Counted from the first letter of the stretch, positions 24,834 to 33,238 are shown. The stretch is DNA of 64,000 nucleotides from Streptomyces filamentosus (GCF_014654895.1 NZ_BNBE01000002.1:682001-746000), one strand, 5' to 3'. Notes: generated by a model not told the origin, from the sequence alone. Numbers and translations are program-made.

Positions 24834-24927
24834 CCCCCGGGCCCCGAGGAGCCGGCCGCGGGCGGCACACCGGCCCGTCCGGAGACTCCGGTGGCGACCC
24901 GGCGACCGCGTCGCCGTCACCGCCGGG

Positions 24928-26700
24928 TCACAGACGTCCTCCGAGCGAGAGGACGCGGTCGGCGAGGCGGCCGTGCAGGCGGCCGTCCGCGGTGGCGGCC
25001 TCGGCCAGCCAGTCGGCGGTGACGAGCAGTTCGGCGTGCTGGGCGATCCGCCCGGGGGGCAGGCCGCAGAACAGGGCGGCCCGGTCCAGGGGAAGGCCGG
25101 CCCCGTCCTGGGGGCCGAGGTGGCCGTCCGGGCGGGCGTGGGCGGCGGTGTACAGGGCCAGCAGGCGGGTGGCGGGGCCCAGCTTCTTCTTGCGGAGCTT
25201 CCGGTCGCCCACCACTTTCTGGGCCCAGCCGGAGAGCCGCGAGCGGTTGACCTTGCCCAGGCGGAACGCGCGGGGGCGGTCGGGCAGCAGTTCGGGGACG
25301 GTGAGGGGGGTGGCGTTCTCGGGACGGGAGGCCAGGGCCTCGTCGGGGGTGCAGGGCAGGTGCAGCCAGCCGGCGTCGACGAGCTGCCGGAGCACGCGTA
25401 CGGCGTCGTCCTGGAGCCAGCCCGTGAGGTCCTGGCCCGTCACGTTCCCCGTGCCCGCCTGCGCGGCCCGCAGGGTGAGCATCAGCGTCACGAGCCGCGC
25501 CTCGGGTTCCGGGCACGGCGCGTGGGCGGCGACGTGCTCCACCACGACGCGGGCCAGCACGCCCTGCCCCCGGGTCAGCATCCGCTTCACGACGGAGCCG
25601 TCGCCGAGGAGCTGGCCGGTGCGGTTGGCCTGCATCTCGCGGGTGGTCCTGGCGGCCTCCTCGGCGCGGGCGGCGTCGTGGCGCAGGGAGTCGTCGTCGC
25701 TCGCGTCGGCCCACAGGCGGAAGGCCCTGGCCTTGCGGTCGTGGAGCTCGGCGAGGACGACGAGGTCGGGTTCGGCACTGCGCTGGTACGCCCTGAACGC
25801 GTCGCCGAGCTCGACGAGTTCGGTCCGCAAGGTCTCGGGGCCGAGGCCGTACGGAACCTCCCGCTGTGCGATCCTCCCCCAGGGCTTCGTCCGCAGGGGC
25901 CCGGGGCGCGGCGTGTAGACGCGGGGGCGGGAAAGGGGCGTCACCGGTTCCGGAGCCCGTGCCGGCTCGGGAGCCGGCGCGGGAGAGGGAGAGGGAGGAG
26001 GGGAGACGGCGGAGGCGGGGGAAGGAACGGGAGGAGGGGGCGGGAGCGGGGCGGCAGGAGGCGAAGGCGGGGGCGAGGAGGAGGGCCGGGGCGGGGGCGG
26101 GGCCTGGTCGGAGAACGTCGGCGTCATGCTGGTCACCGGCCGGGGCGCGGCGGCCGGGGTGCCCGTGTTCTCCCGGCTCCCGGCCTGCCGCCCGGGCGCC
26201 GTACGGGTCCCCCCGGCCGTACCGCTCGTACCCCCCGCACCGCCCGGTGCGGCGGTGTCGAGGACGCGGCAGCCGGGAGTGGCGGCGGCGCACCGCGCGC
26301 AGGTCTCCGCGATCCGCCACAGCCTCCCGGAGCGGTCCGCGTACGCCGTCAGCACCACCGGCCCCCCGCACCGCACCGCACCCGCGGCCGGCCGTGCCCC
26401 CTCGCGGCGTCCGGCGGGGGCGGCGGGGGCGTGCCACGCGCAGTCGACGGCGCGGCAGGCGCACCACACTCCGCTCCGGGGACCGCCGCCCGCCCTGATA
26501 CCGGCCAGGTGCAGGTTGACGTGTTCGATCGCGGCCCGGCGTCCCGCCGCGGCGCCGCCCGGGATGCGCTGGTCGGCACAGGACGGGCGGGAGCAGGACA
26601 GCCGCACCACGCCGTCGGAGAGACGGCCGTGGGGGTCCAGCCGCACCGTCCACACCCGTCCCGCGACGCTCTCCTGCTGCGTGCCGGTCTCCACCGCCAT
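24928..26700 (-). CDS. Large protein with N-terminal Cys clusters and Pro-rich linker, unknown function
   Basis: A protein of about 590 residues in three parts. The first 150 residues carry Cys/His clusters (SCSRPSCADQR, VWCACRAVDCAWH, CARCAAATPGC) that could bind zinc. Next is a long Pro/Ser/Ala linker (about residues 190-265) of low complexity. The last 300 residues are helical and contain winged-helix-like stretches (TGQDLTGWLQDDAVRVLRQLVDAGWL). This suggests a nucleic-acid-binding or regulatory role, but I do not recognise the family. ATG 26700 is chosen because GAAGGGA lies upstream and the homologous-looking start begins MAVETG. Confidence 0.65.
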   Translation of the reverse strand: MAVETGTQQESVAGRVWTVRLDPHGRLSDGVVRLSCSRPSCADQRIPGGAAAGRRAAIEHVNLHLAGIRAGGGPRSGVWCACRAVDCAWHAPAAPAGRREGARPAAGAVRCGGPVVLTAYADRSGRLWRIAETCARCAAATPGCRVLDTAAPGGAGGTSGTAGGTRTAPGRQAGSRENTGTPAAAPRPVTSMTPTFSDQAPPPPRPSSSPPPSPPAAPLPPPPPVPSPASAVSPPPSPSPAPAPEPARAPEPVTPLSRPRVYTPRPGPLRTKPWGRIAQREVPYGLGPETLRTELVELGDAFRAYQRSAEPDLVVLAELHDRKARAFRLWADASDDDSLRHDAARAEEAARTTREMQANRTGQLLGDGSVVKRMLTRGQGVLARVVVEHVAAHAPCPEPEARLVTLMLTLRAAQAGTGNVTGQDLTGWLQDDAVRVLRQLVDAGWLHLPCTPDEALASRPENATPLTVPELLPDRPRAFRLGKVNRSRLSGWAQKVVGDRKLRKKKLGPATRLLALYTAAHARPDGHLGPQDGAGLPLDRAALFCGLPPGRIAQHAELLVTADWLAEAATADGRLHGRLADRVLSLGGRL

Positions 26701-27152
26701 GGCGCGTCCCTTCTCGTTGCTCGTTCCGTGCTCGATCCGTTGCCCCGGGCGGGTTCCATCATCGGGGATGCGGAAGTACGCGCCCTCACCCGACATTTCG
26801 GCACCGCGTTCGATCCGGAAAGCGGCGACGGGGACGGGTCGCCGCCCGCCTCCTTGGCACTCAGGAACGAATGCCGTTCATAAATCGGATCAATGGGTGG
26901 GAAAGCGCTCGCGCACGGCGGGGCGGAGAGGGAACGGAGGGGAGGCAGAAGGCGGGCACGGGGGTTGCACGACGGTCCGCCGGGGCCGATCGGACGGATG
27001 TCCGCACGACACTTATTCACTCGAAAGTGGCATGCCGCGCGGTCCCGGAAGGCCGCTCGGCCCCGGCACGGGTGACGCTCCGGAGGCCGTACCGCCGCGC
27101 ACGCGGCCCGCGGCCGGACACGGCTGTCAGTGGACCCCCGTACAGTGAAGGC
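26701..27152. other. Intergenic region
   Basis: 452 bp between divergent genes. It contains the least GC-rich stretch of this part of the window (about 26862-26892) with a small inverted repeat GAACG-N5-CGTTC, likely promoter DNA for the large minus-strand gene. No ORF with coding character is seen apart from the gene starting at 27153. Confidence 0.45.
27141..27146 (+). promoter_or_regulatory. -10 box TACAGT for a probable leaderless transcript
   Basis: TACAGT lies six bases before the ATG at 27153 and no clear ribosome site is present. This is the spacing expected when transcription starts at or next to the A of ATG, common in Streptomyces. Confidence 0.5.
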
Positions 27153-27341
27153 ATGTCAACGCCCCACGACCCGTCCCTTCGCACGCCCGCGGCCCCCTGG
27201 ATCAACGCGAGAATCCGGGAGCTGATGGACGAGCCGCGCAGTGAGGAGCGCACCGCCGAGTACCGGCGCCTGCTCGTGCTGTGGGCCGAGGCGACCGACC
27301 CCGTCGCGGGTCCCGGCCCGGAGTTCGTGACGGCGGCCTGA
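27153..27341 (+). CDS. Small acidic helical protein, 62 aa
   Basis: 62 residues, MSTPHDPSLRTPAAPWINAR onward, predicted as mainly two helices (RIRELMDEPRSEERTAEYRRLLVLWAEAT). No signal peptide and no cysteine. It is similar in style to small Streptomyces proteins of unknown role; I do not recognise a family. Probably translated from a leaderless message. Confidence 0.6.
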   Translation: MSTPHDPSLRTPAAPWINARIRELMDEPRSEERTAEYRRLLVLWAEATDPVAGPGPEFVTAA

Positions 27342-27411
27342 GCGGTCGGACGAGGACCGGAGAGCAGCCGAAGGGGAATCGGAGGGCGGTCGGGGAGTCG
27401 TCGGACGGCGA

Positions 27412-27856
27412 TCAGGCCGGCTGGTCCTTGTCGGACGGGACCCAGATCCGCATGGTCGCCGGGTCGATCGGGATCGAGACGTGCTCGTGCGTGATCCGCC
27501 ACGCCCGCCCGTCCTCCGGAGGCAGACGCTCTCCCGCACCCGGATCGCCCTCGGGTGCCCGCCCCTGCACTCCCCCGAGTCCAGATGGAGCATGGCGCGA
27601 ACGCGGTGTCGTCGCCGGCCGCGAGGGTGAGATCGTGGGTCTCCAGGCCGACGGGGCCGGCGTACCCGTCGAACCAGCGCAGGAAGTTGCCGCGGATGGC
27701 GGCGGTCCCGGCGAACCGCAGCGGGGGCACGACGTCGTAGTAGACGACGTCGGGGGCGTAGCAGGACATGAGTCCGTCGATGTCCTTCGCCTGCTGGGCA
27801 TCGGCGCGGCGCGCCGGGAACGCCCTGATCTCGGATGCGGACGCGCGGTCGGCCAT
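27412..27856 (-). pseudogene. Frameshifted SnoaL/nuclear-transport-factor-2-like gene
   Basis: Reads as a SnoaL-like polyketide-cyclase/ketosteroid-isomerase fold protein, but only across three frames. Frame one runs from MADRASASEIRAFPARR through YAPDVVYYDVVPPLRFAG to about AAGDDTAFA. A second frame then supplies MLHLDSGECRGG...VRESVCLRR, and a third supplies EDGRAWRITHEHVSIPIDP to a stop at 27412. Two small indels near 27590 and 27510 explain this. The start at 27856 and the end are otherwise normal for the family (about 145 residues). It is either a recent pseudogene or sequencing error. Confidence 0.7.
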
Positions 27857-27916
27857 GGCCGTCGGTGCTCCTTCGGCGGTGTTCCGTCACCGGGTACGAC
27901 GGGACGGCCGGGCGGA

Positions 27917-28020
27917 TGGTGAGGCGGGCGGGCGGATCGCGAGGCGGGCGGGCCGTGGGGCCGGACGAATCACGAGGCGGACGGACCACGAGGCCGGACA
28001 GATCACGAGACCGGGCGCAC
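27917..28020. repeat. Degenerate GC-rich minisatellite
   Basis: About five imperfect units of 16-20 bp related to CACGAGGCGGACGGAC (for example CGCGAGGCGGGCGGGC, CACGAGGCGGACGGAC, CACGAGGCCGGACAGAT, CACGAGACCGGGCGCAC). They sit between the SnoaL pseudogene and the sigma-tail remnant. Confidence 0.6.
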
Positions 28021-28104
28021 CTCACCATCCGGGGCGCCGCCCCGTCGTACGAGTGGCAGAGGATCCGGCCGAAGGGGCCGCACGACCATGACGAGCTTTT
28101 CGAC

Positions 28105-28455
28105 CACGCCCGGCGCCGCCTCGACGCCGCCCGGACCCCACCGCCTTCGACAGCCCGACGGGCCCGGTTGGTGAGGGACTTCAAACAGGCGTGGGAAGCC
28201 GGCGACGTCTCCACCCTCATCGGGCTGCTCGATCCCGGCGCCGTCGCCGCGGTCCTGCTGACGATCACCGACCAGGGGGCCTGCATCCCGCTCGTCGACG
28301 CGGTCATCGACGCCGTGCCCGCCTCGTGGTGGACCGACGACCCCGATTACGTCGACTCCTTCTACGCCCTGGCCCGGGAGACCGCCGGCAGCCGGGTCGG
28401 CGCCGCCGGCAACGCCCGCATGACGGTCGAGCGGTACTACGTCTCCGCGCTCTGA
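28105..28455 (+). pseudogene. Chimeric remnant: ECF sigma factor tail joined to another domain
   Basis: The frame begins with HARRRLDAARTPPPSTARRA and RLVRDFKQAWEAGDVSTLIG, closely resembling the end of the sigma region and the start of the SnoaL-like tail of SigJ/ECF41-like sigma factors. No sigma-2 or sigma-4 region and no plausible in-frame start precede it. The sequence then changes to an unrelated end with WWTDDPDYVDSFYALAREN-like character and VERYYVSAL at the stop. I read it as a deletion joint between two genes. Expression as a real protein from GTG 28171 cannot be ruled out. Confidence 0.5.
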
Positions 28456-28495
28456 CGTTTCTCCCCCGCCCCTCTCCCCCGCCCACCCGGACGAC

Positions 28496-28529
28496 AAGGG
28501 GCCCCGGACCGTGCGGTCCGGGGCCCCTT
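28496..28529. terminator. Strong bidirectional hairpin
   Basis: Perfect 15-bp stem AAGGGGCCCCGGACC / GGTCCGGGGCCCCTT with loop GTGC, between the remnant ending at 28455 and the convergent secreted protein gene ending at 28549. It has A/T tails on both sides. Confidence 0.85.
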
Positions 28530-28548
28530 CGTCGCGCGGCGGTCCGGA

Positions 28549-29622
28549 TCAGCCCAGGCCGTGGGTCCGCTTGTACTCCAGCGCATAGGCCAGCTTGCCG
28601 GGCTTGGCGTCGGCGTACGGCTTGCCCAGCTTGTCGAACTCGCCCTTGGTGGCGGCCTTCCCGCCGTTCCACTGCTCCAGCGCGCCGAGGCCGGCGGCGG
28701 TGAAGCCGCTGTCGACGACGGCGTCCCGGGGCAGCCCGGTCATCTTCCGGGTCAGGTCCTCGACGGTGGCGAGGTAGCTGCCGAGGTCGTCGCGGTTCCA
28801 GGCGGCCAGGTCGACCGGGCGGGCGTCGCGGACCCAGCTGCCCCAGTAGAACTCCTGGAACGGCAGGCCGTTCTGCTCGTAGCCGATGTCACGGCCGAAG
28901 TAGAGCAGGCTGCGGTACTCGTCGTTCTCGAAGTTCGCCAGGCCGACACCGGTCGGCAGCTTGTTCACTTTGACCGGGGCGCCCTCGGGGCCGCGCAGGT
29001 ACACCCACTTGTTCTCCCGCATCCGGTCCCAGAAGTCCTTGCGGGTGAGGGTGCTGTAGTTGGCCAGCACCCGCAGGCGCACGTGCAGGTCCGCGCCGCC
29101 GTCCGGGGTCTCGAAGAACGAGGTCAGGGTGTGGTGGCCGTCGGTGAGGAACGGCTCGCCGCCGGGTCCGATCACCACGGTCTTCATCGGCGCGATGCTC
29201 TCGGCGGTCTCCGCGCCGACCGGCAGTTCGCAGGTGAAGGAGGACGGGTCGTCCAGGCGCGCGCCGGGCGCGGCCGACGCCGCCTCGCCGCGGCCGTCCG
29301 CCTCGCACCAGTCGTCGAACTTCTTGTTGACCGCGTCCTTGCCGAGCGTGTACCGGCCGAGCTTGTAGTACACCTCGTCGTAGCCCAGCGAGGGCTGCGT
29401 CGGGTGCACGTCGCCGATGCGGACGTCGAGCAGGTCGCCGGTCTCGGCACACAGGTACCGCGCGAACGGCGTGTTCCGGTTGTCGTGGCCGCAGAACGAC
29501 GGCCGGGTGCCCGGCGCTCCGGGGGCGGCGTGCGCGACCGTCACGGTCGGCGCGGCCACCACCGCGGCGACGACGGCGGTGCCGAGTGCCGCGGTACGGC
29601 GGAACGGGGGTATCAGTCGCAT
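28549..29622 (-). CDS. Secreted ParB/Srx-fold protein
   Basis: A 357-residue exported protein with signal peptide (RTAALGTAVVAAVVAAPTVTVAHA) and a mature part belonging to the putative ParB-like nuclease/sulfiredoxin fold. Features are VRIGDVHPTQPSLGYDEVYYKLG, the substrate-loop motif FLTDGHHTLTSFFE and an extended helical C-terminus. Two cysteine pairs are possible (SFCGHD, YLCAE, DWCEAD, FTCELP). ParB-fold proteins are normally cytoplasmic DNA or nucleotide enzymes, so export is notable. No operon partners. Confidence 0.8.
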   Translation of the reverse strand: MRLIPPFRRTAALGTAVVAAVVAAPTVTVAHAAPGAPGTRPSFCGHDNRNTPFARYLCAETGDLLDVRIGDVHPTQPSLGYDEVYYKLGRYTLGKDAVNKKFDDWCEADGRGEAASAAPGARLDDPSSFTCELPVGAETAESIAPMKTVVIGPGGEPFLTDGHHTLTSFFETPDGGADLHVRLRVLANYSTLTRKDFWDRMRENKWVYLRGPEGAPVKVNKLPTGVGLANFENDEYRSLLYFGRDIGYEQNGLPFQEFYWGSWVRDARPVDLAAWNRDDLGSYLATVEDLTRKMTGLPRDAVVDSGFTAAGLGALEQWNGGKAATKGEFDKLGKPYADAKPGKLAYALEYKRTHGLG

Positions 29623-29808
29623 GGCAGTCCTCGCATCGGGGCGTTTCCGTCCGCGAGCGTGCCAGCGGTCGGCCAACAACCGGGTCCGTGCCGGTGACTT
29701 CCCGGGAAACCCGCGCCGACGAACGCGGTGCGGACAACCGGACGCCGGTGGCGTGAAGTGCGTCACTCCCGATAAGAGTTCGGGTCGGGAGTGCGTGATC
29801 ATGGCCGG

Positions 29809-30522
29809 ATGGAGTCCCGTTTCCTCGGCATCGGTGAACTGGCCGGAGCCCCGGTCCCGTCCGTGGCGGTCGTCGTCGACGTGATGCGCGCCTACACCGT
29901 GGCCGCGTGGGCCTTCGCCCGGGGCGCGGAGCGGATCGTGCTCGCCGGGTCGCTGGACGAGGCCCTGGCCCTCAAGGCCCGCCATCCGGACTGGGTGGCG
30001 CTCAAGGACGGCCCCCCGGCGCCCGGCTTCGACGCCGTCAACTCTCCCGGGCTGCTGCGCTCGGCCGACCTCGGCGGGCGGACCGTCGTGCAGAAGACCA
30101 CGGCGGGGACCGTCGGCGCCCTCGCGGTCAAGGACGCGTCGCTGGTGCTGTGCGCAGGCTTCGTGGTGGCGGAGGCCACGGCCCGGCTCCTGCGGGCCCG
30201 TGGCTGCGAGGACGTGACCTTCGTGGTGACCGGCGAGGACGGACGCGCCGACGAGGACCTGGCGTGCGCCCAGTACATCGCCCTGAGGGCCGCGGACGGC
30301 GGCGCGGAGACCGGTCCGGAGGAGTTCCTGCGCCGGGGCGGCGCCTCCCGGGCGGCCTGCGAGCTGACGGAGGGCGTACGCCAGGGGGTCCACCCCGATG
30401 ACGTCGCGCTGTGCCTGGAGATCGACCGCTTCCCCTTCGCCATGGTGGCGGCCCGGGAAGGCTCGCTGATGGTGCTCCGCCCGTGCGCCGTGCCGTCCCC
30501 GGCCGGGGCGGCCCCGGCCTGA
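29809..30522 (+). CDS. 2-phosphosulfolactate phosphatase-like protein (ComB family)
   Basis: A 237-residue ComB-family protein, recognised from VVVDVMRAYTVAAWAFARGAE, the NSPG motif (FDAVNSPGLLRS) and QKTTAGT, all in the expected order. ComB hydrolyses 2-phosphosulfolactate in coenzyme M synthesis of archaea. In bacteria the family is wider and the substrate is often unknown; no other sulfolactate genes are nearby. The ATG 29809 start is chosen just before MESRFLGIGE; an upstream in-frame ATG at 29791 adds six residues. Confidence 0.8.
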   Translation: MESRFLGIGELAGAPVPSVAVVVDVMRAYTVAAWAFARGAERIVLAGSLDEALALKARHPDWVALKDGPPAPGFDAVNSPGLLRSADLGGRTVVQKTTAGTVGALAVKDASLVLCAGFVVAEATARLLRARGCEDVTFVVTGEDGRADEDLACAQYIALRAADGGAETGPEEFLRRGGASRAACELTEGVRQGVHPDDVALCLEIDRFPFAMVAAREGSLMVLRPCAVPSPAGAAPA

Positions 30523-30600
30523 CCCGACTCGCACACCCGGCCGAACGGATCAATACTTCTCGAAACGGAAGCGTGGTCACGGTGTGGGTCGGAGGCTTCG

Positions 30601-31014
30601 ATGGACGACTATCCGCTGCTGGACGTCTTCTGGAGCATGTTCTGGTTCTTCCTGTGGATCATGTGGATCTTCCTGCTGGTCAAGATCGTCAATGACGTCT
30701 TCCGCGACCACGGGCTGAGCGGCTGGGGCAAGGCGGGCTGGCTGCTGCTGTGCGTCCTGCTGCCCTTCGTGGGCGTCCTCGTCTACGTCGTCGCCCGCGG
30801 CCCGGACATGACCCGGCGCGACGCGGAACGGGCCAGGGCCTCCGAGGCGGCCTTCCAGGACTACGTCCGCAGGACCACTCGAACGGCCCCCTCCGGCCCC
30901 GCGGCCCCGGTACGGGACCGTGCCGACGAGCTCGCCAGGCTGGAGCGGCTGCGGGACGGCGGCGCGCTGACCGAGGCCGAGTTCCAGCGGGCCACGGCCA
31001 AACTCCCCGCCTGA
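30601..31014 (+). CDS. PLD nuclease N-terminal/SHOCT membrane protein
   Basis: 137 residues. Two membrane helices (MFWFFLWIMWIFLLVKIVND and WLLLCVLLPFVGVLVYVVA) form the phospholipase-D-nuclease N-terminal-type domain, ending with ARGPDMTRRD. A flexible linker leads to a C-terminal SHOCT motif (ARLERLRDGGALTEAEFQRATAKL). This domain pair is common in actinobacterial envelope-stress genes. First of three genes with related features. Confidence 0.82.
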   Translation: MDDYPLLDVFWSMFWFFLWIMWIFLLVKIVNDVFRDHGLSGWGKAGWLLLCVLLPFVGVLVYVVARGPDMTRRDAERARASEAAFQDYVRRTTRTAPSGPAAPVRDRADELARLERLRDGGALTEAEFQRATAKLPA

Positions 31015-31083
31015 CCGGTCTCCCCCTCCCCCGCCTCTCCCCTCTTCCCTTTTCCCTTTGTCCGGATCCCCGAAGGAGCCCCC

Positions 31084-31533
31084 ATGCCCGCCACTCTCGA
31101 CGCCGAGACGGCCGGGCCGGTCGACGTCGCGGTCATCGCGTTCGACGGCAACCGGTTCAACGGCGACGTCGCCCCCGCTCTGCACGACCTCCAGGCGAAC
31201 GGGACCGTACGCGTCCTCGACCTGGCCTTCGTCACGAAGGACGCCGCCGGCGAGGTCGCGTTCGTGGAGATCGCGGACTCGGAGGTCGCCGGCCGGTTCG
31301 AGCAGCTCACCGGCGAGGAGTTCGACCTGCTCAGCGACCACGACCTCGACGCGGTGGCCGCCTCCCTGCCCCCGGAGTCCTCCGCCCTCGTCATCGCCTG
31401 GGAGAACACCTGGGCGGCCCGGCTGACCACCGCCCTCCGCGCCTCCGGCGGCCAGGTCGTCCTCATGGAACGGATCCCGCACGACGACGTCGTCAGGGCC
31501 GTCGCCGCGCTCGACGAGGAGGTAGGAGCATGA
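31084..31533 (+). CDS. DUF6325 (DUF1269-like) protein
   Basis: A 149-residue soluble protein starting PVDVAVIAFDGNRFNGDVAP with a repeated alpha/beta pattern (RVLDLAFVTKDAAGEVAFVE; SALVIAWENTWAARLTTALRASGG). This is typical of the DUF1269/DUF6325 family that co-occurs with SHOCT proteins. The role is unknown; a stress-linked envelope regulator is possible. GAAGGAG lies before the ATG. The stop overlaps the next ATG (ATGA). Confidence 0.8.
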   Translation: MPATLDAETAGPVDVAVIAFDGNRFNGDVAPALHDLQANGTVRVLDLAFVTKDAAGEVAFVEIADSEVAGRFEQLTGEEFDLLSDHDLDAVAASLPPESSALVIAWENTWAARLTTALRASGGQVVLMERIPHDDVVRAVAALDEEVGA

Positions 31534-31877
31534 TCCGCCGACGCGTGGGACGCCCCGGTCTGCTGGGCGTCGCCGCCCGCACCGCCGTCGTCACCGGCAC
31601 CGCGACCGCCGTCTCCAACCGCATGCAGCGCAGGGCGGCCGAGCGGGACGCCCAGCAGCAGTGGGCCGCCGAGGCGCAGCAGCAGGCGCTGGTCGACCAG
31701 GCCGCGGCCCGGTCGGCCGCCCAGCAGCCGCCCGCCGCGCCCGCGCCGCCCGCCGCCGGCGGCGGTGGCGGCGCGGACCGGGTCTCCCAGCTCACCGCGC
31801 TGGCCGAGCTGAAGGCCCAGGGTCTCCTGACCGACGAGGAGTTCGCCGCCGAGAAGGCCCGCGTCCTCAACTCCTAG
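31530..31877 (+). CDS. SHOCT-domain protein
   Basis: 115 residues: a basic start and a short hydrophobic helix (LLGVAARTAVVTGTATAVS), a Gln-rich coiled-coil-like stretch (QQWAAEAQQQALVDQAAARSA), an Ala/Pro/Gly linker, and the C-terminal SHOCT motif (LTALAELKAQGLLTDEEFAAEKARVL). Coupled to the DUF6325 gene by ATGA overlap. Probably a small oligomerising membrane-associated protein. Confidence 0.82.
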   Translation: MIRRRVGRPGLLGVAARTAVVTGTATAVSNRMQRRAAERDAQQQWAAEAQQQALVDQAAARSAAQQPPAAPAPPAAGGGGGADRVSQLTALAELKAQGLLTDEEFAAEKARVLNS

Positions 31878-31883
31878 ACGGGT

Positions 31884-31930
31884 GCGCCGCGGGGAGGGGC
31901 CGGGGAGCAGCCGGTCCCTCCCCGCGGCGC
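31884..31930. terminator. Bidirectional hairpin
   Basis: 15-bp perfect stem GCGCCGCGGGGAGGG / CCCTCCCCGCGGCGC with a 17-nt loop containing a further short CCGG pair. It separates the SHOCT operon from the convergent serine hydrolase. Confidence 0.75.
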
Positions 31931-31936
31931 GGGACG

Positions 31937-33238
31937 TCAGTGGCGCTCGGGGAGGTCGCGCTCCGCCGGGAGCGAGGTGGCCGAGGCCGAGGTGCCGGCG
32001 GCCGGGGCGGCGGTCGCGGTGCGGGCCGACGTCGGGGCCGGGGGCTTGCCGCAGAAGGCCGCTTCCAGCGTGCGGCCGAGGGCGGTGTTGGCGGCGCCGT
32101 GGTTCGAGGTGTTCGCGAGCGCGGAGAGGCTGCGGCGGCCGTCGCGGGTCGAGAAGGCGTACGTGTAGTAGCCCTGCACGGTGCCGGTGTGGCCGTACAC
32201 CTGGGCGCCGCAGGACAGGTCGTACCTGCGCAGGCCGAGCCCGTAGAAGCGGGTGTTGGTGGCGTCGGTCGGGGTGACCGTCGTCATCGCCTCCATCATG
32301 GCCGGGGAGAGCAGCCGGCCGCGCATGAGGGCGCCGGTGAAGGTGTTCAGGTCGGCGGGGCTGGAGATGACGGCTCCGGCGGACCGCGCCCAGGAGACGG
32401 TCTGCTCGGTGGAGTCCACCAGCGGCTCGCCGGCCGCGTCCGGGTGCAGGTAGCCCCGCACGTGCAGGCCCTTGATGCGGGTGTCGGGGTGGACGTAGGA
32501 GGTGTCGCGCAGCTTCAGCGGCTTGAAGATCCGCTGCCGGTAGGCGTCGGCGACGGGCCGCCCGGTGAGCTCCTCGACGAGCATGCCGACGACGACGAAG
32601 TTGGCGTTCGAGTAGCGGTACGAGACGCCGGGCTCGGTGGTGCGGGGCTCGCTCAGGGAGAGGTCGACGAGCTCCTGGTAGCTGAAGACCCGGTTCCGCA
32701 CGGCCTCGAAGCCCGGCACCGTGTCGGCGAACATCGCGTTGGTGTAGTCCGCGAGGCCGCTGCGGTGGGTGAGGAGGTGCCGGACGGTGATGCGGTCGTC
32801 GGGCAGCAGGCCCGGCAGGTACCGGTTGACGGGCTGGTCGAGCTCCAGCCTGCCCTCCTGCACCAGCTGGAGGAGGACGACGGTGGAGAACGTCTTGCTG
32901 ACGCTGCCGATCCGGAAACGGGCGTGGATGTCCATCGGCGCCCCGGACACGCGGTCCCGGACGCCGGCGGTCCGGCTCTCGACCCCGTCGGGACCGGAGA
33001 ACCGCGCCATGGCCCCCGGCGCGCCGTCGGCCATGGCCGCCTTCAGGGCGGCGGTGACGCCGTCCATGTCCGGGGCGGGGACGGCGGGCTCCGCGACGGC
33101 CGCGGGCGCCGCGGGACGCGCCGCCGCGTCGGGGGCGGCGAGGGCGGTGGTGGCGGGGGCCAGGCCCGCCACGAGCGCGGCGGCCAGGGTGACGGCGGCG
33201 CTCAGGGCCGGACGGCGTCGGGGGGACGTCAGGGGCAC
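31937..33238 (-). CDS. Secreted serine hydrolase, beta-lactamase/D-Ala-D-Ala carboxypeptidase family
   Basis: A 433-residue class C beta-lactamase-like hydrolase with a signal peptide (LSAAVTLAAALVAGLAPATTALA). The catalytic motifs are SxxK in IGSVSKTF, YxN in YSNANF and the KTG-equivalent HTG in GHTGTV. An Ala/Thr-rich 40-residue tail follows. Start GTG 33238 has GAGGAA seven bases upstream; the longer frame to 33340 adds a non-signal basic stretch. The family includes DD-carboxypeptidases and esterases; this one is likely a wall-modifying or esterase enzyme. Confidence 0.88.
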   Translation of the reverse strand: MPLTSPRRRPALSAAVTLAAALVAGLAPATTALAAPDAAARPAAPAAVAEPAVPAPDMDGVTAALKAAMADGAPGAMARFSGPDGVESRTAGVRDRVSGAPMDIHARFRIGSVSKTFSTVVLLQLVQEGRLELDQPVNRYLPGLLPDDRITVRHLLTHRSGLADYTNAMFADTVPGFEAVRNRVFSYQELVDLSLSEPRTTEPGVSYRYSNANFVVVGMLVEELTGRPVADAYRQRIFKPLKLRDTSYVHPDTRIKGLHVRGYLHPDAAGEPLVDSTEQTVSWARSAGAVISSPADLNTFTGALMRGRLLSPAMMEAMTTVTPTDATNTRFYGLGLRRYDLSCGAQVYGHTGTVQGYYTYAFSTRDGRRSLSALANTSNHGAANTALGRTLEAAFCGKPPAPTSARTATAAPAAGTSASATSLPAERDLPERH

